In this document: piece by piece, positions 26,594 through 39,000 of the stretch | Layout: every line of letters begins with the position of its first letter | Position numbering within the stretch: the first letter of the stretch is position 1 | Origin: CP2-2F sp034436355 | GTDB taxonomy: Bacteria > Chloroflexota > Anaerolineae > Aggregatilineales > UBA2796 | Direction: 5' to 3' | Length of the DNA: 64,000 nt | Assembly (NCBI GenBank): GCA_034436355.1 | Contig: DAOTVQ010000040.1 | Coordinates: 1 to 64,000, forward strand | Position numbers and translations under genes: made by a program | Notes under the pieces: generated by a model | The model's database searches: none | What the model was told of the DNA's origin: nothing | What the model saw: the letters and a program-made list of their open reading frames with translations, nothing else

Positions 26594-28618
26594 ATGTCCA
26601 TTCTAACCACTACAGGGCTTGGCAAGGCATTCGGCGCGGAAGATATTTTCAGCGGCGTCAGCGTGGAGATTCCACACGGCGCCAAGATTGCCTTAGTTGG
26701 GCCCAACGGCGCTGGCAAAACAACGCTCATCCGCATTCTGATCGGCATGGAAGAGGCAAGCAGCGGCACAGTTAGCCACATGCGCGGCTTGCGAATCGGC
26801 TTTCTGCCACAGCGCCCTGAATTGGTGAGCGACCGTCCCTTGTGGGATGAGATGTTAACCGCCTTTGATGATCTGCGCCGCCTTGAGGCAAATCTGCTTG
26901 AAATGGCGCACCAGATCAGCGAGACGCCGAACGACGCTGACCTGCTAGAACGCTACGGCGCGGCACAACACGCCTTTGAATCAAGCGGCGGCTACGAATA
27001 TGAGACGCGCATCAAGCAAGTCTTGCAGGGCTTGGGCTTTGACGCTGACGATTACCAAAAATCGCTTACAATCCTGAGTGGTGGGCAGAAAACACGCGCT
27101 TTTCTAGCGAAGTTATTGTTGCAATCGCCTGATTTGCTGGTGCTAGACGAGCCGACCAATCACCTCGATATCCAAGCAGTGGAATGGCTGGAAACCTACC
27201 TAAGTGTCTGGCAAGGTGCGCTCTTGGTGGTCAGCCATGATCGCTATTTCATGGATCGCGTCGTCAACACCATTTGGGAGATGAACTGGGGCAGGCTAGA
27301 AACCTACACGGGCAACTACAGCGCCTATTTGCAACAGCGCCAAGCGCGCTGGGAATATCACCTGAAGCTCTTTGAAACTGAAAAAGAGCGTCTGCTCAGC
27401 GAGTTGGATTTCATCAAGCGCAACATCATCCGTGATAGCACTAACGCACGCGCCGTCGGCAAGCTGCGGATTTTGAGCCGTGAGTTGGCTGCTATCGAGC
27501 AGCTTGGCTTGGTTGCCTACAAGAACGCGAAGAGCTGGTCGGCAACGGGCGTAGGCGGTGTGCGCCTGTATACCGTCGCCGAGGCGGAAGCGTCTATTAA
27601 AGCGCTGAAACCCTCCAGCGTGCGCCCGCGTGAGGTGCGAATGCGCCTGAACCTGAAAAGCGGCGGGCGCAGCGGCGATAAGGTGCTGATGACGCATGAG
27701 TTAGTGGTTGGCTATACGGCTGACGAACCGTTGCTGCGTGTGCCTGATTTGACGCTCTTTCGCGGTGAAGTGGCAGCCATCATCGGACCGAACGGCGTTG
27801 GCAAATCTACCTTTCTCAAAACGCTACTTGGCACGCTCAAGCCATTGGCAGGCGAGAGCAAACTCGGCGCACAGGTCAAGATCGGCTACTTTGCACAAGC
27901 GCACGAGTCTCTGCATGATGAGCGCACCCTGATGGATGAAATTTTCAGCGTGCGCGATATGCCGATCAGCCAAGCACGAGACTATCTGGCAAATTTCCTG
28001 TTCACAGGCGATGATGTCTTCCGCACGGTTGGCACGCTCAGCGGCGGTGAGCGCGGGCGCGTGGCACTGGCAAAATTAGCGCTCGGCGGCGCCAACCTGC
28101 TGCTGCTGGATGAGCCGACCAATCACCTCGATATTCCTGCCCAAGAAGTGCTGCAAGATATGCTGGCGCAGTTCGAAGGGACAATTTTGCTGGTCAGCCA
28201 TGATCGCTACTTAATCAATGCGCTTGCCACACAAATTTGGGCAGCAAGCACGGGCAAGCTGGATGTTTTCGAGGGCGATTACAGCGCTTACCTTGCCGAG
28301 CGTGAGGCGGCAAAGCTGGCACTGACTGCGGCAAGCGCCGCAGCACGCCAAGAGCGCAAGGCACAGCAGCCGAAAAACGGTAAGATCAACGGCAGCAAAG
28401 GCGGTGGACTCTCGCCACGTGAGCGTGAACGGCGCATTGCACAAGTTGAGGCAAGCATTCATCAATTGGAAACAGACCTTGCCCAGATTGAAGCAGCTTT
28501 GGCAACTGCCAGCGCAAACGGCGAGGTTGACCGTGTGCGTGCGCTTGGCGAGGCATATGACGCCACTCAGGCTGCCCTTGAAGCACACATGCGCGAGTGG
28601 GAAACCTTGTTCGCCTAG
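26594..28618 (+). CDS. ABC-F family ATPase
   Basis: 674 residues with two ABC ATPase domains and no membrane segments. Walker A: GPNGAGKTT (about 36-44) and GPNGVGKST (about 397-405). Signatures: LSGGQKTR and LSGGERGR; Walker B: LLVLDEPTNHLD and LLLLDEPTNHLD. The linker between domains (about 225-330) is the charged P-site tRNA-interaction motif of ABC-F proteins, and the C-terminus is a coiled coil (about 590-674) as in Uup/YfmR types. ABC-F proteins act on ribosomes in translation quality control or antibiotic resistance. The precise subfamily cannot be fixed by eye. Confidence 0.93.
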   Translation: MSILTTTGLGKAFGAEDIFSGVSVEIPHGAKIALVGPNGAGKTTLIRILIGMEEASSGTVSHMRGLRIGFLPQRPELVSDRPLWDEMLTAFDDLRRLEANLLEMAHQISETPNDADLLERYGAAQHAFESSGGYEYETRIKQVLQGLGFDADDYQKSLTILSGGQKTRAFLAKLLLQSPDLLVLDEPTNHLDIQAVEWLETYLSVWQGALLVVSHDRYFMDRVVNTIWEMNWGRLETYTGNYSAYLQQRQARWEYHLKLFETEKERLLSELDFIKRNIIRDSTNARAVGKLRILSRELAAIEQLGLVAYKNAKSWSATGVGGVRLYTVAEAEASIKALKPSSVRPREVRMRLNLKSGGRSGDKVLMTHELVVGYTADEPLLRVPDLTLFRGEVAAIIGPNGVGKSTFLKTLLGTLKPLAGESKLGAQVKIGYFAQAHESLHDERTLMDEIFSVRDMPISQARDYLANFLFTGDDVFRTVGTLSGGERGRVALAKLALGGANLLLLDEPTNHLDIPAQEVLQDMLAQFEGTILLVSHDRYLINALATQIWAASTGKLDVFEGDYSAYLAEREAAKLALTAASAAARQERKAQQPKNGKINGSKGGGLSPRERERRIAQVEASIHQLETDLAQIEAALATASANGEVDRVRALGEAYDATQAALEAHMREWETLFA

Positions 28619-28669
28619 TGCTGTGCCACTTAACATACCCAAATTCACGTTCAGGAGATCAGACACTTC

Positions 28670-29383
28670 ATGAAGCAACTAACGCTTTGGGCTGCACTTG
28701 CCCTACTGATTGGCGCATGTAGCAATGTGCAAACCGTACCAACCAATACGCCTGCCATCCCAACAGTGCCCTCCAACGCTAATTTTCGCCCGGTGGCAGT
28801 TGGGCAAGGCGCTTGCCTTGGTGTAGCAGACCCTGACTTCACACCGCCTGCCAGGCGTCCCGACGCTTTGACGGCGCCCGAAGATCAGAAGATTGATACC
28901 AGCAAGACGTATTGCGCCATTCTGACCACTGAGAAAGGGCGCATCGTCATTCAGCTCTACCCAGAGGTTGCGCCACAGCACGTCAATTCGTTTGTATATC
29001 TGGCGCGCATTGGCTACTACGATAACACCACCTTCCACCGTGTGATCCCAGGCTTCGTGGCACAAGGTGGCGATCCGACAGGGCGCGGCGATGGCGGACC
29101 TGACTATCGCCTGCCGCTTGAGGTCAGTCCGTTGGTCAGCTATGATCGGGTTGGTGTGCTAGGTATGGCGCGCACCAACGATCCAAACTCAGCAGGCAGC
29201 CAATTCTTCATCACCTACGCGCCACAGCCCAACTTGAACCCAAGCGCACAGAGCGCCGGCTATACCATCTTCGGGCAAGTGGTGGAAGGCATGGATGTGG
29301 CAGAGCGCATTACGCCACGTGACCCAAGCCCCAACGCGCCAAGCGGTGATCGCCTGGTCTCAGTTCGGATTGTAGAGCGATAA
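28670..29383 (+). CDS. Cyclophilin-type peptidyl-prolyl isomerase, lipoprotein
   Basis: 237 residues. A lipoprotein signal ends in LIGAC (Cys17), so it is membrane-tethered outside the cytoplasm. The cyclophilin domain (about 80-235) includes FHRVIPGFVAQGGDPTGRG, GMARTNDPNSAGSQFFI and FGQVVEGMDV; the catalytic Arg of FHRV is present. It would speed proline isomerisation in exported proteins. It precedes tsaD by 23 bases; no functional link is implied. Confidence 0.92.
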   Translation: MKQLTLWAALALLIGACSNVQTVPTNTPAIPTVPSNANFRPVAVGQGACLGVADPDFTPPARRPDALTAPEDQKIDTSKTYCAILTTEKGRIVIQLYPEVAPQHVNSFVYLARIGYYDNTTFHRVIPGFVAQGGDPTGRGDGGPDYRLPLEVSPLVSYDRVGVLGMARTNDPNSAGSQFFITYAPQPNLNPSAQSAGYTIFGQVVEGMDVAERITPRDPSPNAPSGDRLVSVRIVER

Positions 29384-29406
29384 CATTTCAGAAAGGCGCG
29401 CAGCGT

Positions 29407-30471
29407 ATGACGCTCATCTTTGGCATTGAAACATCCTGCGATGAGACGGCGGCGGCAGTCGTCGAGGCGGCTGCCAATGGCACGCTGCGCCTGCGCGCCA
29501 ACATCGTTGCCTCTCAGGTGGAGATGCACCGCAAATATGGCGGCGTTTTCCCTGAGGTGGCAGCCCGAATGCACGTTGAGACCATCTACGCCGTAGCGCG
29601 GGAGGCGTTAGCGGCTGCCGCCGTGCAGCCCGCCGATCTGAGCGCGATTGCCGTCACGCACGGGCCCGGCTTGGCAGGCTCACTGCTGGTCGGCGTGAAT
29701 TTTGCCAAAGGCTTGGCGCTGACTTGGGATAAACCACTGATCGGTATCAACCACTTAGAAGGGCATCTCTACAGCCTGTGGCTGAGCCAACACGCCGACT
29801 CACTGTGCTTCCCTTCAGTGTGCTTGTTGGTCAGCGGCGGACACACCGAGCTGATCCTTGTGCGCGGTCATGGCGATTACACATTGCTTGGCAGCACGTT
29901 GGACGACGCAGCCGGTGAGGCGTTCGACAAAGTGGCGCGCCTGCTTGGTTTAGGTTATCCCGGCGGACCGTCCATCGAACGCGCCGCACGTGAAGGCGAT
30001 CCGAATGCCTATCCCTTCACACTCTCTGATCTGGGTGCGGAACGTCCGTATGCCTTTAGCTTTAGCGGCATTAAAACGGCGGTGATGCGCGCTGTGCAGC
30101 CGCAGCCTGCGTATGGCAAGCGCGTGCGCGGCGAGGAATCGCTGCGGGCGGGCAATCTGCGCGAAGGGGTCAACATCGCTGATGCGGCTGCCAGCTTTCA
30201 GGCGGCGGCGGTCGAGATGTTGGTTACGCCGACTCTGCGCGCCGCACAAGATCACGGCGCGGCAGCCATTTGGTTAGCAGGCGGTGTCAGCGCGAATGCG
30301 TATCTGCGCCAGCAGCTTGCAGCGCGCACCGATCTGCCCGTTTACGCCCCACCACTGGCACTCTGCACCGATAACGCCGCCATGATTGCTGCCGCAGGCT
30401 GCTTCCGCTATGCAGCAGGGCAGCGTGATTCGTTGGCACTGGATGTGCTGCCGATGCTCGCTTTGGTCTGA
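29407..30471 (+). CDS. tsaD: tRNA threonylcarbamoyladenosine biosynthesis protein TsaD
   Basis: 354 residues. It opens with IFGIETSCDETAAAVV, has the VTHGPGLAGSLLVG ATP-loop region, the metal-binding HxxxH in GINHLEGHLYS (about 115-122) and the GGHTELI phosphate loop, followed by DDAAGEAFDKVARLLG. The C-terminus carries AGGVSANAYLR and CTDNAAMIAAAG. TsaD transfers threonylcarbamoyl to A37 of ANN-decoding tRNAs together with TsaB/E. A short insert near 235-255 (RVRGEESLRAGNLREG) is slightly longer than usual. It is the second gene after the cyclophilin. Confidence 0.95.
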   Translation: MTLIFGIETSCDETAAAVVEAAANGTLRLRANIVASQVEMHRKYGGVFPEVAARMHVETIYAVAREALAAAAVQPADLSAIAVTHGPGLAGSLLVGVNFAKGLALTWDKPLIGINHLEGHLYSLWLSQHADSLCFPSVCLLVSGGHTELILVRGHGDYTLLGSTLDDAAGEAFDKVARLLGLGYPGGPSIERAAREGDPNAYPFTLSDLGAERPYAFSFSGIKTAVMRAVQPQPAYGKRVRGEESLRAGNLREGVNIADAAASFQAAAVEMLVTPTLRAAQDHGAAAIWLAGGVSANAYLRQQLAARTDLPVYAPPLALCTDNAAMIAAAGCFRYAAGQRDSLALDVLPMLALV

Positions 30472-30520
30472 TTCGCGTTAGGCTATCCCAAGCGGCGGCA
30501 CTTTTCGGCACGCGCTGTGT

Positions 30521-30550
30521 TTGTTGAATCTATCGGTTTGTGGTTAGAAT
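30521..30550 (+). promoter_or_regulatory. Promoter for glgB
   Basis: TTGTTG (30521-30526) and TAGAAT (30545-30550) spaced by 18 bases, about 37 bases before the glgB ATG. One of the better sigma-70-type matches in the window. Confidence 0.6.
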
Positions 30551-30587
30551 ACCCTTAAGTATTAACCCTACTTGAATAGGTTTTACA

Positions 30588-32777
<2,190 letters not shown>

Positions 32778-32780
32778 CAG

Positions 32781-32806
32781 AAGGGCGGTTCACAGACCGC
32801 CCTTTT
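32781..32806 (+). terminator. Intrinsic terminator of glgB
   Basis: AAGGGCGGT (32781-32789) pairs with ACCGCCCTT, loop TCACAG, followed by TT. It sits directly after the glgB stop and before the convergent rsgA. Confidence 0.88.
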
Positions 32807-32812
32807 CCCGCT

Positions 32813-33751
32813 CTAATAGACGTACTGATCTTCGAGTTCTTCGCGCAGGCGCAGATAGCTATCATAGCGGTGGGCGGCAATCTCGCCACGCGCTACCGCC
32901 GCACGTATGGCGCACGCTTCCTCGTTGATGTGTGTGCAATCGCTGAACGGGCAAGCAGGGATCAACGGCACAAATTCAGGGAAGTAGGCATCCAGTTCAT
33001 TCGGCTCAATATCCCACAAGCCCAAGCCACGAATGCCGGGCGTATCCGCTACATAGCCGCCATCCGCCAAGGGAATCATCTCAGCATAGTTGGTGGTGTG
33101 CTTACCTTTGGTCAGCTTGGCGCTTACCTCACCAACGGCGCGCCCTAAGTTCGGCTGAATGGCATTCAACAGGCTGCTTTTGCCCACGCCCGAACGCCCT
33201 GTGAAAATGGAGATTTTGCCGATAAGCGTTTGATGCAGCAGCGCTATGCCGATATTTGCCGCCGCACTGACGTAGAGGACGGGATAGCCGATGTGCTCAT
33301 AAGTGGCGAACAGTGCTTTGGCTGCCTCAGCACCATCCAGATCAATTTTATTCAGCACGACGACAGCAGGAATAGCCGCTTTTTCGGCTGCGATTAGGCA
33401 GCGATCTAAAAAGCGTGTGTTAGGGGCAGGGTTGGCAGCCGCACTTACAAAAACAGCTTGGTCGCAGTTGGCAATCAGCACTTGTTCGCGCTCGGTGGCG
33501 GTGCCGGCATACTCGCTCGGCTCGATGCGCGAAAGAGCGCGTTGGCGCGGTAAAATCTGCTTGATGACGCCGCTGCCATCAGGCAGACGTTCAATGATCA
33601 CCTTATCACCGATCACACACAGTTCGGTTTTTTTACTTGCCTGCTTGAGTGTGCCGCGCAGTTGGCAGGTAATCAGATCAGAAGTGGTTTGTACCCAATA
33701 GAATCCGCTTTGTGTCTTTACGACGAGTCCTGGCTCTTCTTGTTTTTGCAT
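32813..33751 (-). CDS. rsgA: Ribosome small-subunit-dependent GTPase A
   Basis: 312 residues with the circularly permuted GTPase order typical of RsgA/YjeQ: an OB-fold N-terminal domain (to about 70), NKID (G4), then GRSGVGKSS (G1, about 184-192), a KHTT switch (G2) and DTPG (G3). The C-terminal zinc-binding segment has CPFSDCTHINEEAC. RsgA assists late 30S maturation. All conserved residues appear intact. It is convergent with glgB, whose terminator separates them. Confidence 0.95.
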   Translation of the reverse strand: MQKQEEPGLVVKTQSGFYWVQTTSDLITCQLRGTLKQASKKTELCVIGDKVIIERLPDGSGVIKQILPRQRALSRIEPSEYAGTATEREQVLIANCDQAVFVSAAANPAPNTRFLDRCLIAAEKAAIPAVVVLNKIDLDGAEAAKALFATYEHIGYPVLYVSAAANIGIALLHQTLIGKISIFTGRSGVGKSSLLNAIQPNLGRAVGEVSAKLTKGKHTTNYAEMIPLADGGYVADTPGIRGLGLWDIEPNELDAYFPEFVPLIPACPFSDCTHINEEACAIRAAVARGEIAAHRYDSYLRLREELEDQYVY

Positions 33752-33820
33752 ACACCTGTTGTACTTAGCTATGCGATATAGGGCATAGTAGCACGACTTT
33801 GGCTTAGCGGCAAGCAGTGT

Positions 33821-34846
33821 TTAGACTTCAGGCATGGGCAAGCCAAGCGCTTTATAAAGGCGATCTGCCTCGAAGAGGTAGCCCGAACCACGCGCACGGA
33901 CGGTCATGCGCTGGGAATAGCGTTTCAGGTGCAAGCCGGCCGCATGAAAGGCTTGTGCCACATGCAGACGGCGCGCACGGATACGCGCCGTCTGCAAGGC
34001 GCGGTCAAAAGCATCTTGCGCGGCAGCCTGCTGCGAACGATCTGTTTCAAGGGCAATGCCCAGTGTGAAATAAAGTGGCGATAGCACGCGCAGATCACCG
34101 CCGTTGCTAATGGCATTCAAGCCACTATAGCAGTATTTGGTGGCAGCTTTGGGCGTGCCTTCGGCAAGCGCGATACGCGCTCGCAACCAGTAATATTCAG
34201 AAGCGTACCAGGCTAGCTCGCGTTCTGTGATCAGCCCATCCGCCTGCTTCATCAGATCAGCAGCACGGCGCAGTTCGCCCAAATTAAGCGCTGCGTGCGC
34301 TTGCGTCAGCAAATTCTCGGCGTAGGCGTGCCAGATGCCGCCACTGCGGAAAACAGGCATCGCAGCCATAAGATACCGCTGTGCAAGGCTGTAATTGCCC
34401 TGATCCAGGTGATATTCACGCGCCATAAGGTGCTGCTGCCATGCCACACCAAGCCCATCATTGCTGCGCTTAAAGATCAGTTCAGCTTGGGTGAATATCT
34501 CGTAAGCGGCTTGATATTGCCCAACGTAACAGAGCGCCGCTCCTTGCAGGCTCATCAGGTAGCCAATCCACTCAAGGGCGTTGCTCTCGCTCGCTAGTCT
34601 GAGCGCACGCTGCAACGTCTCAAGGGCAAGCGCGCCCTCACCCAGCGCCCAATGCAATCCGGATAGCTCACAGTGCAAGTCTAGGGCGGCAGCGCCATTT
34701 AGCGTCGCTGTTTGCTCAGCTTGGCGCGTTTCGCGGCGCACTTCCAGCTCAGCAGGATCAGTGGCGGGCTGAAAAGGGATGGTGAGTGCCGTCACAAATG
34801 GCATAGCTTCTATGTTCTCCGCTGTTCTGGCAGACGCACTGTACAT
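33821..34846 (-). CDS. TPR-repeat protein
   Basis: 341 residues from the first ATG; an internal ATG at 34804 (MPFVTALTIPFQ) is an alternative, and neither has a strong SD. From about residue 45 the protein is all helical with spacing of 34-40 residues, typical of tetratricopeptide repeats: LHCELSGLHWALGEGALALE, AALCYVGQYQAAYEIFTQAE, AREYHLDQGNYSLAQRYLMA, AHAALNLGELRRAADLMKQA, RARIALAEGTPKAATKYCYS and SQQAAAQDAFDRALQTARIR. It resembles the TPR part of MalT/LuxR-type or STAND regulators but has no DNA-binding or NTPase domain, so it is probably a protein-interaction scaffold. No partner can be named. Confidence 0.7.
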   Translation of the reverse strand: MYSASARTAENIEAMPFVTALTIPFQPATDPAELEVRRETRQAEQTATLNGAAALDLHCELSGLHWALGEGALALETLQRALRLASESNALEWIGYLMSLQGAALCYVGQYQAAYEIFTQAELIFKRSNDGLGVAWQQHLMAREYHLDQGNYSLAQRYLMAAMPVFRSGGIWHAYAENLLTQAHAALNLGELRRAADLMKQADGLITERELAWYASEYYWLRARIALAEGTPKAATKYCYSGLNAISNGGDLRVLSPLYFTLGIALETDRSQQAAAQDAFDRALQTARIRARRLHVAQAFHAAGLHLKRYSQRMTVRARGSGYLFEADRLYKALGLPMPEV

Positions 34847-34866
34847 CTGATTTTGTTAAAAATCCA

Positions 34867-34952
34867 TTGACAGATCATGACAAATGCTTACTAAAAGAAT
34901 GACCGTGAATCGCCAAGCTGTCAAGGGCAAGGCAGCGCTCTGCTGTTATAAT
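34867..34952 (+). promoter_or_regulatory. Promoter region of the threonine aldolase gene
   Basis: Two candidates: a perfect -35 TTGACA (34867-34872) with TACTAA 16 bases on, and a perfect -10 TATAAT (34947-34952) with a poor -35, 36 bases before the ATG at 34988. The second is better placed. Confidence 0.5.
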
Positions 34953-34987
34953 AGTGCGTTACTATACACAGAGAGGCGATTTTTGGC

Positions 34988-36031
34988 ATGGATACGATTG
35001 ACCTGCGCTCCGATACGGTGACTCACCCAACGCCTGCAATGCGCGCCGCGATGGCAAATGCCCTTGTTGGGGATGACGTTTACGGCGAAGACCCGACGCT
35101 GCACGCTATTCAAGACTATGCGGCTGACCTGCTTGGCAAAGAAGCCGCGCTGTATCTGCCAACCGCCACCATGAGCAACCTGACTGCGCTCTTAACCCAT
35201 TGTGCGCGTGGTGAGGAAGTCATCCTCTCTCAAAAATCTCACATTTATCAATATGAACAAGGCGGTGCCTCAGCGCTTGGCGGCATTAGCTACCATCCAC
35301 TGCCCATCAATTTTGATGGCACGTTCAGCCTAGAGGCGATCACCGCCGCCATTCGCCCTGATGATCCGCACTTCACGCGCACACGCCTGATCTGCCTTGA
35401 GAACACTGTGCATGGCTGCGGCGGCACTCCTATTACGCCTGACTATACCGATGCTGTTGGTGACCTAGCACGCCAGCACGGGTTAAAACTCCACATAGAT
35501 GGCGCACGGCTATTCAACGCGGCAGCGGCACTCAAGGTTGAGCCGCGCCAGTTGGTGGCGGCTGCCGATTCGGTGCAGTTGTGCCTTAGCAAGGGCTTGT
35601 GTGCGCCTTTGGGTGCCTTATTGGTCGGCAGCAGAGAGTTTATCGCACAGGCACTGCGTGTGCGAAAAGTGCTAGGTGGCGGAATGCGGCAGGCAGGCGT
35701 CGTTGCGGCAGCCGGCTTGGTCGCGCTTCAGGAGATGCGCGAACGCTTGGCAGATGATCATCACACGGCAAGTATGCTTGCCGAAGGCTTGGCAGAGATC
35801 GAAGGGGTGCAGGTCGAACCTGTTCACATCCGCACGAACATGGTCTTTTTTCACCTCCCCAAGGATGTTGACTCGGCTGCCTTTGTGGCAGAGCTGAAGG
35901 CGCGCAACGTGATCTTGCGCGGCAAATCGCCCTTTCGGTTGGTCACCCATTACTACATCACGCCGCAGCGCGTGCTGTATACACTCCAAGCCATGCGCGA
36001 AGTGCTGGCGGCGCTGCGCGTGGCGGCATAG
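34988..36031 (+). CDS. Low-specificity L-threonine aldolase
   Basis: 347 residues, a fold-type I PLP enzyme. It begins with the family signature DLRSDTVTHPTPAMR, with GDDVYGEDPT after it. Later motifs: SHIYQYEQGG (His stacking over PLP), the HIDGAR PLP-binding Asp segment and SLSKGLCAPLG-type PLP-lysine segment (here LSKGLCAPLG, Lys about 206). It cleaves threonine or allo-threonine to glycine and acetaldehyde, or runs in the beta-hydroxy-amino-acid synthesis direction. Single gene with a good -10 box upstream; the next gene, a PBP, follows after 24 bases and may be cotranscribed. Confidence 0.94.
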   Translation: MDTIDLRSDTVTHPTPAMRAAMANALVGDDVYGEDPTLHAIQDYAADLLGKEAALYLPTATMSNLTALLTHCARGEEVILSQKSHIYQYEQGGASALGGISYHPLPINFDGTFSLEAITAAIRPDDPHFTRTRLICLENTVHGCGGTPITPDYTDAVGDLARQHGLKLHIDGARLFNAAAALKVEPRQLVAAADSVQLCLSKGLCAPLGALLVGSREFIAQALRVRKVLGGGMRQAGVVAAAGLVALQEMRERLADDHHTASMLAEGLAEIEGVQVEPVHIRTNMVFFHLPKDVDSAAFVAELKARNVILRGKSPFRLVTHYYITPQRVLYTLQAMREVLAALRVAA

Positions 36032-36055
36032 CTCGGTTAGGCAGAGGCAGCAGGC

Positions 36056-39000
36056 ATGAAGTCAGGCACATTCAGCACATCACACACCATCCGCAAGCGC
36101 AAACAGCGGCGGCAGCAGCGGCGGCGGGCGCAGATGCATGGCATTTTCGGCGTGGCGGCGATTCTGATTGGCAGCCTGCTTGTGGTGGCAGCACTGGTCA
36201 CGATCATCGGTGTGGTGGCGTTTATCGGCATCTACACTTTCTATGCCCGCGATTTGCCACCGCCTTCCGAGATCGTCAAGGTGCGCGACCAGTTCGAGAC
36301 GACTCTGATTTACGACCGCAGCGGACAAACGGTGCTTTACCAAGTCCTTGATCCCAGCGGTGATCGGCAGTATCTTGCCTTTAAGGACATCTCGCCTGAT
36401 CTGATCAATGCAACCATCGCCATTGAAGACCGCAGCTTTTACGAAAATCCTGGCTTTGACGTGCGCGGCATTCTGCGTGCCGTGTGGTTGGCGCTGCAAG
36501 AGGATGCTGTGCAAGGCGGCAGCACCATCACACAGCAGTTGGTCAAAAACACGCTAATCCCGCCTGAGGAACGCACCCAGATCACGCAGGCACGCAAGAT
36601 CAAAGAGATCATCCTTGCCGCTGAGATTTCGCGCCTCTACAGCAAAGACCAAATTCTAGAGTGGTATCTGAACACCAATTTTTATGGCAACCTTGCCTAT
36701 GGCGTTGGCACGGCGGCGCGTGTTTATTTTGGCAAATCAGCACGCGAGCTGACACTCGGCGAGGCAGCGATGTTGGCTGCCATTCCACAGAATCCGCAGC
36801 TTAATCCCTTAGATGCGCCCACCGCAGCCCGTCAGCGCCAAATCGTGGTGCTAGAAAGTATGGTGAGTGGCGGCTTCATCACAGCCGAACAGGCAGAACA
36901 GGCTGCCGCACAGCCGATTGTCACCCAGCCCTTGGCAGAGCGTTTCGGTATTGTCGCACCGCACTTTTCAATTTTTGCGCGCTCACAAGCAGAGGCGCTG
37001 CTGAATGCACAAGGCTTGGATGGCGCTCGTTTGGTGCTTGGCGGCGGCTTGCGAATCTACACCACGCTCGACCTTGACCTGCACTTTCAGGCTGAGTGTG
37101 CCATGCGCGCTCATATTGGGCGCATCAGCGGCGGCGATCCGTCGCTTGTGCCAAATACGGGTGAGGGCAAACCCTGCCTTGCTGCGCAGTATTTGCCCAC
37201 ACCGCCCACCCTGCCCCTGAACACGCCGCGCAACGTCACCAACGCGGCAAGCGTAGTCATCCGCCCACAGACGGGCGAGATTCTGGCGATGGTTGGCAGC
37301 CTTGACTATTACAACAGCGGCATTCAGGGCAGCTTTAATGTGGCAGCACAAGGCTTGCGGCAGCCCGGTTCTGCCTTCAAGCCTTTTGTGTATATGGCTG
37401 CCTTTGCCTCGCCTGAAACGCGCTATACGCCCGCCACAATGCTGCTGGATGTGCCAACCACCTTCAATCAGGATGGCATCGCATACACACCGCGTAACGA
37501 AGATGGGCAGTTTCGCGGCGTGGTGACAGTCCGTGAGGCGCTCGCCAATTCCTACAATGTGCCAACGGTGCGCGCCCTCAGCGAGACGACTATTGGGCAG
37601 GTTATCCGCACGGCGCGACAGCTTGGCTTGAACACGCTGACGCGCCCGCTGGACGAATACGGCTTAGCGCTGGCGCTGGGCAGCGGTGAGGTCACCCTGC
37701 TTGATCTCACCTACGCCTACACACCCTTTGCCACGCTTGGCACGATGGCAGGCACGCCTGTTGCTAATCCGCGTATGGGCTTCCGCACCCTTGATCCTGT
37801 CGCCATCTTGCGGATTGAAGATCGGAGTGGGCGCGTGTTATGGCAGTTTGATGAGCGTGGCAGCTCCTTTGGCAGGCAGAGCGTGCTGCAAGACTCGCTC
37901 GCCTACCTGATCACCGATATTTTAGCCGATGATGAGGCGCGCTTGCCTGCCTTTGGGGAAGGGAATGCCTTGCAGCTTTCGCGCCCTGCCGCTGTGAAAA
38001 CCGGCACAACGAATGATGTGCGCGATGCGTGGACAATCGGCTACACGCCCGATCTCGTGATGGGCGTGTGGGTTGGTAACAACAATAACACGCCGTTGGG
38101 CGACGATCTGGGTGGTGCAACGGCTGCCGCACCGATCTGGCACGCCGTGATGGAATACGCACACCGCCGTGATGGGTTGCCGCCACGCCGTTGGGAAGTG
38201 CCGAGCGGCATTGTGGAGGCGACCGTTTGCCAGCGCAGCGGCTTGCTGCCCACCGCCGATTGCCCGAAAATGAAAGAAATCTTCTATGCGGAAGGCACTT
38301 TTAGCACTGTGCCAACCCAGATAGATACCTATTGGCGGCGCTACCGCATTAATGCGCGCAACGGGCTGCGCGCCACCGCCGATACGCCGCCCGAATTAAT
38401 CGCCGAGCGCGTCTACTTTGAATATCCGCCTGAGGCACAGCTTTGGGCGCGCCAAACAGGGCAGCCATTGCCGCCGACTGAGTATGACTCGGCGCGTACC
38501 GCACGCCTGAGTACGCTTGACGGCAACCTGACCGCACCGCAGAGTTTGGCGCGGCTGCGCGGCGTGATTGAGGTACGCGCCCGCTTGCCACAAGGCAAAA
38601 TCATCGGCTATCAGTTGGAATATGGTGAAGGCATCAGCCCGGAGCGCTGGTTTGCCATTCCCGTAGAGGATATGGCACTGCGCGGTGAGGATGTGCGCCT
38701 TGCCCGTTGGGATACGCGTGCGCTGGACGGGCTTTACACGCTGCGGCTGGGCATGGTGCTGGATGATCAGCGCTTTCAAGCCCATACGGTGCAGGTGGCA
38801 ATTGATAACCAGCCGCCAAGCGTGCAGTGGCTTTCGCCTATGCCAAACGACGCCATCAGCGCCAGCAGCGGCGTGGTGCAGTTGGCGCTCAGTGCGACGG
38901 ATAACGTCGAAGTCGGCTATGTGGAGTTTTTCTGGAATGGCACACCCATTGCCCGTGTGGAGCGCGCTCCATACGTTACCGAATGGCGGATCACCAAGCT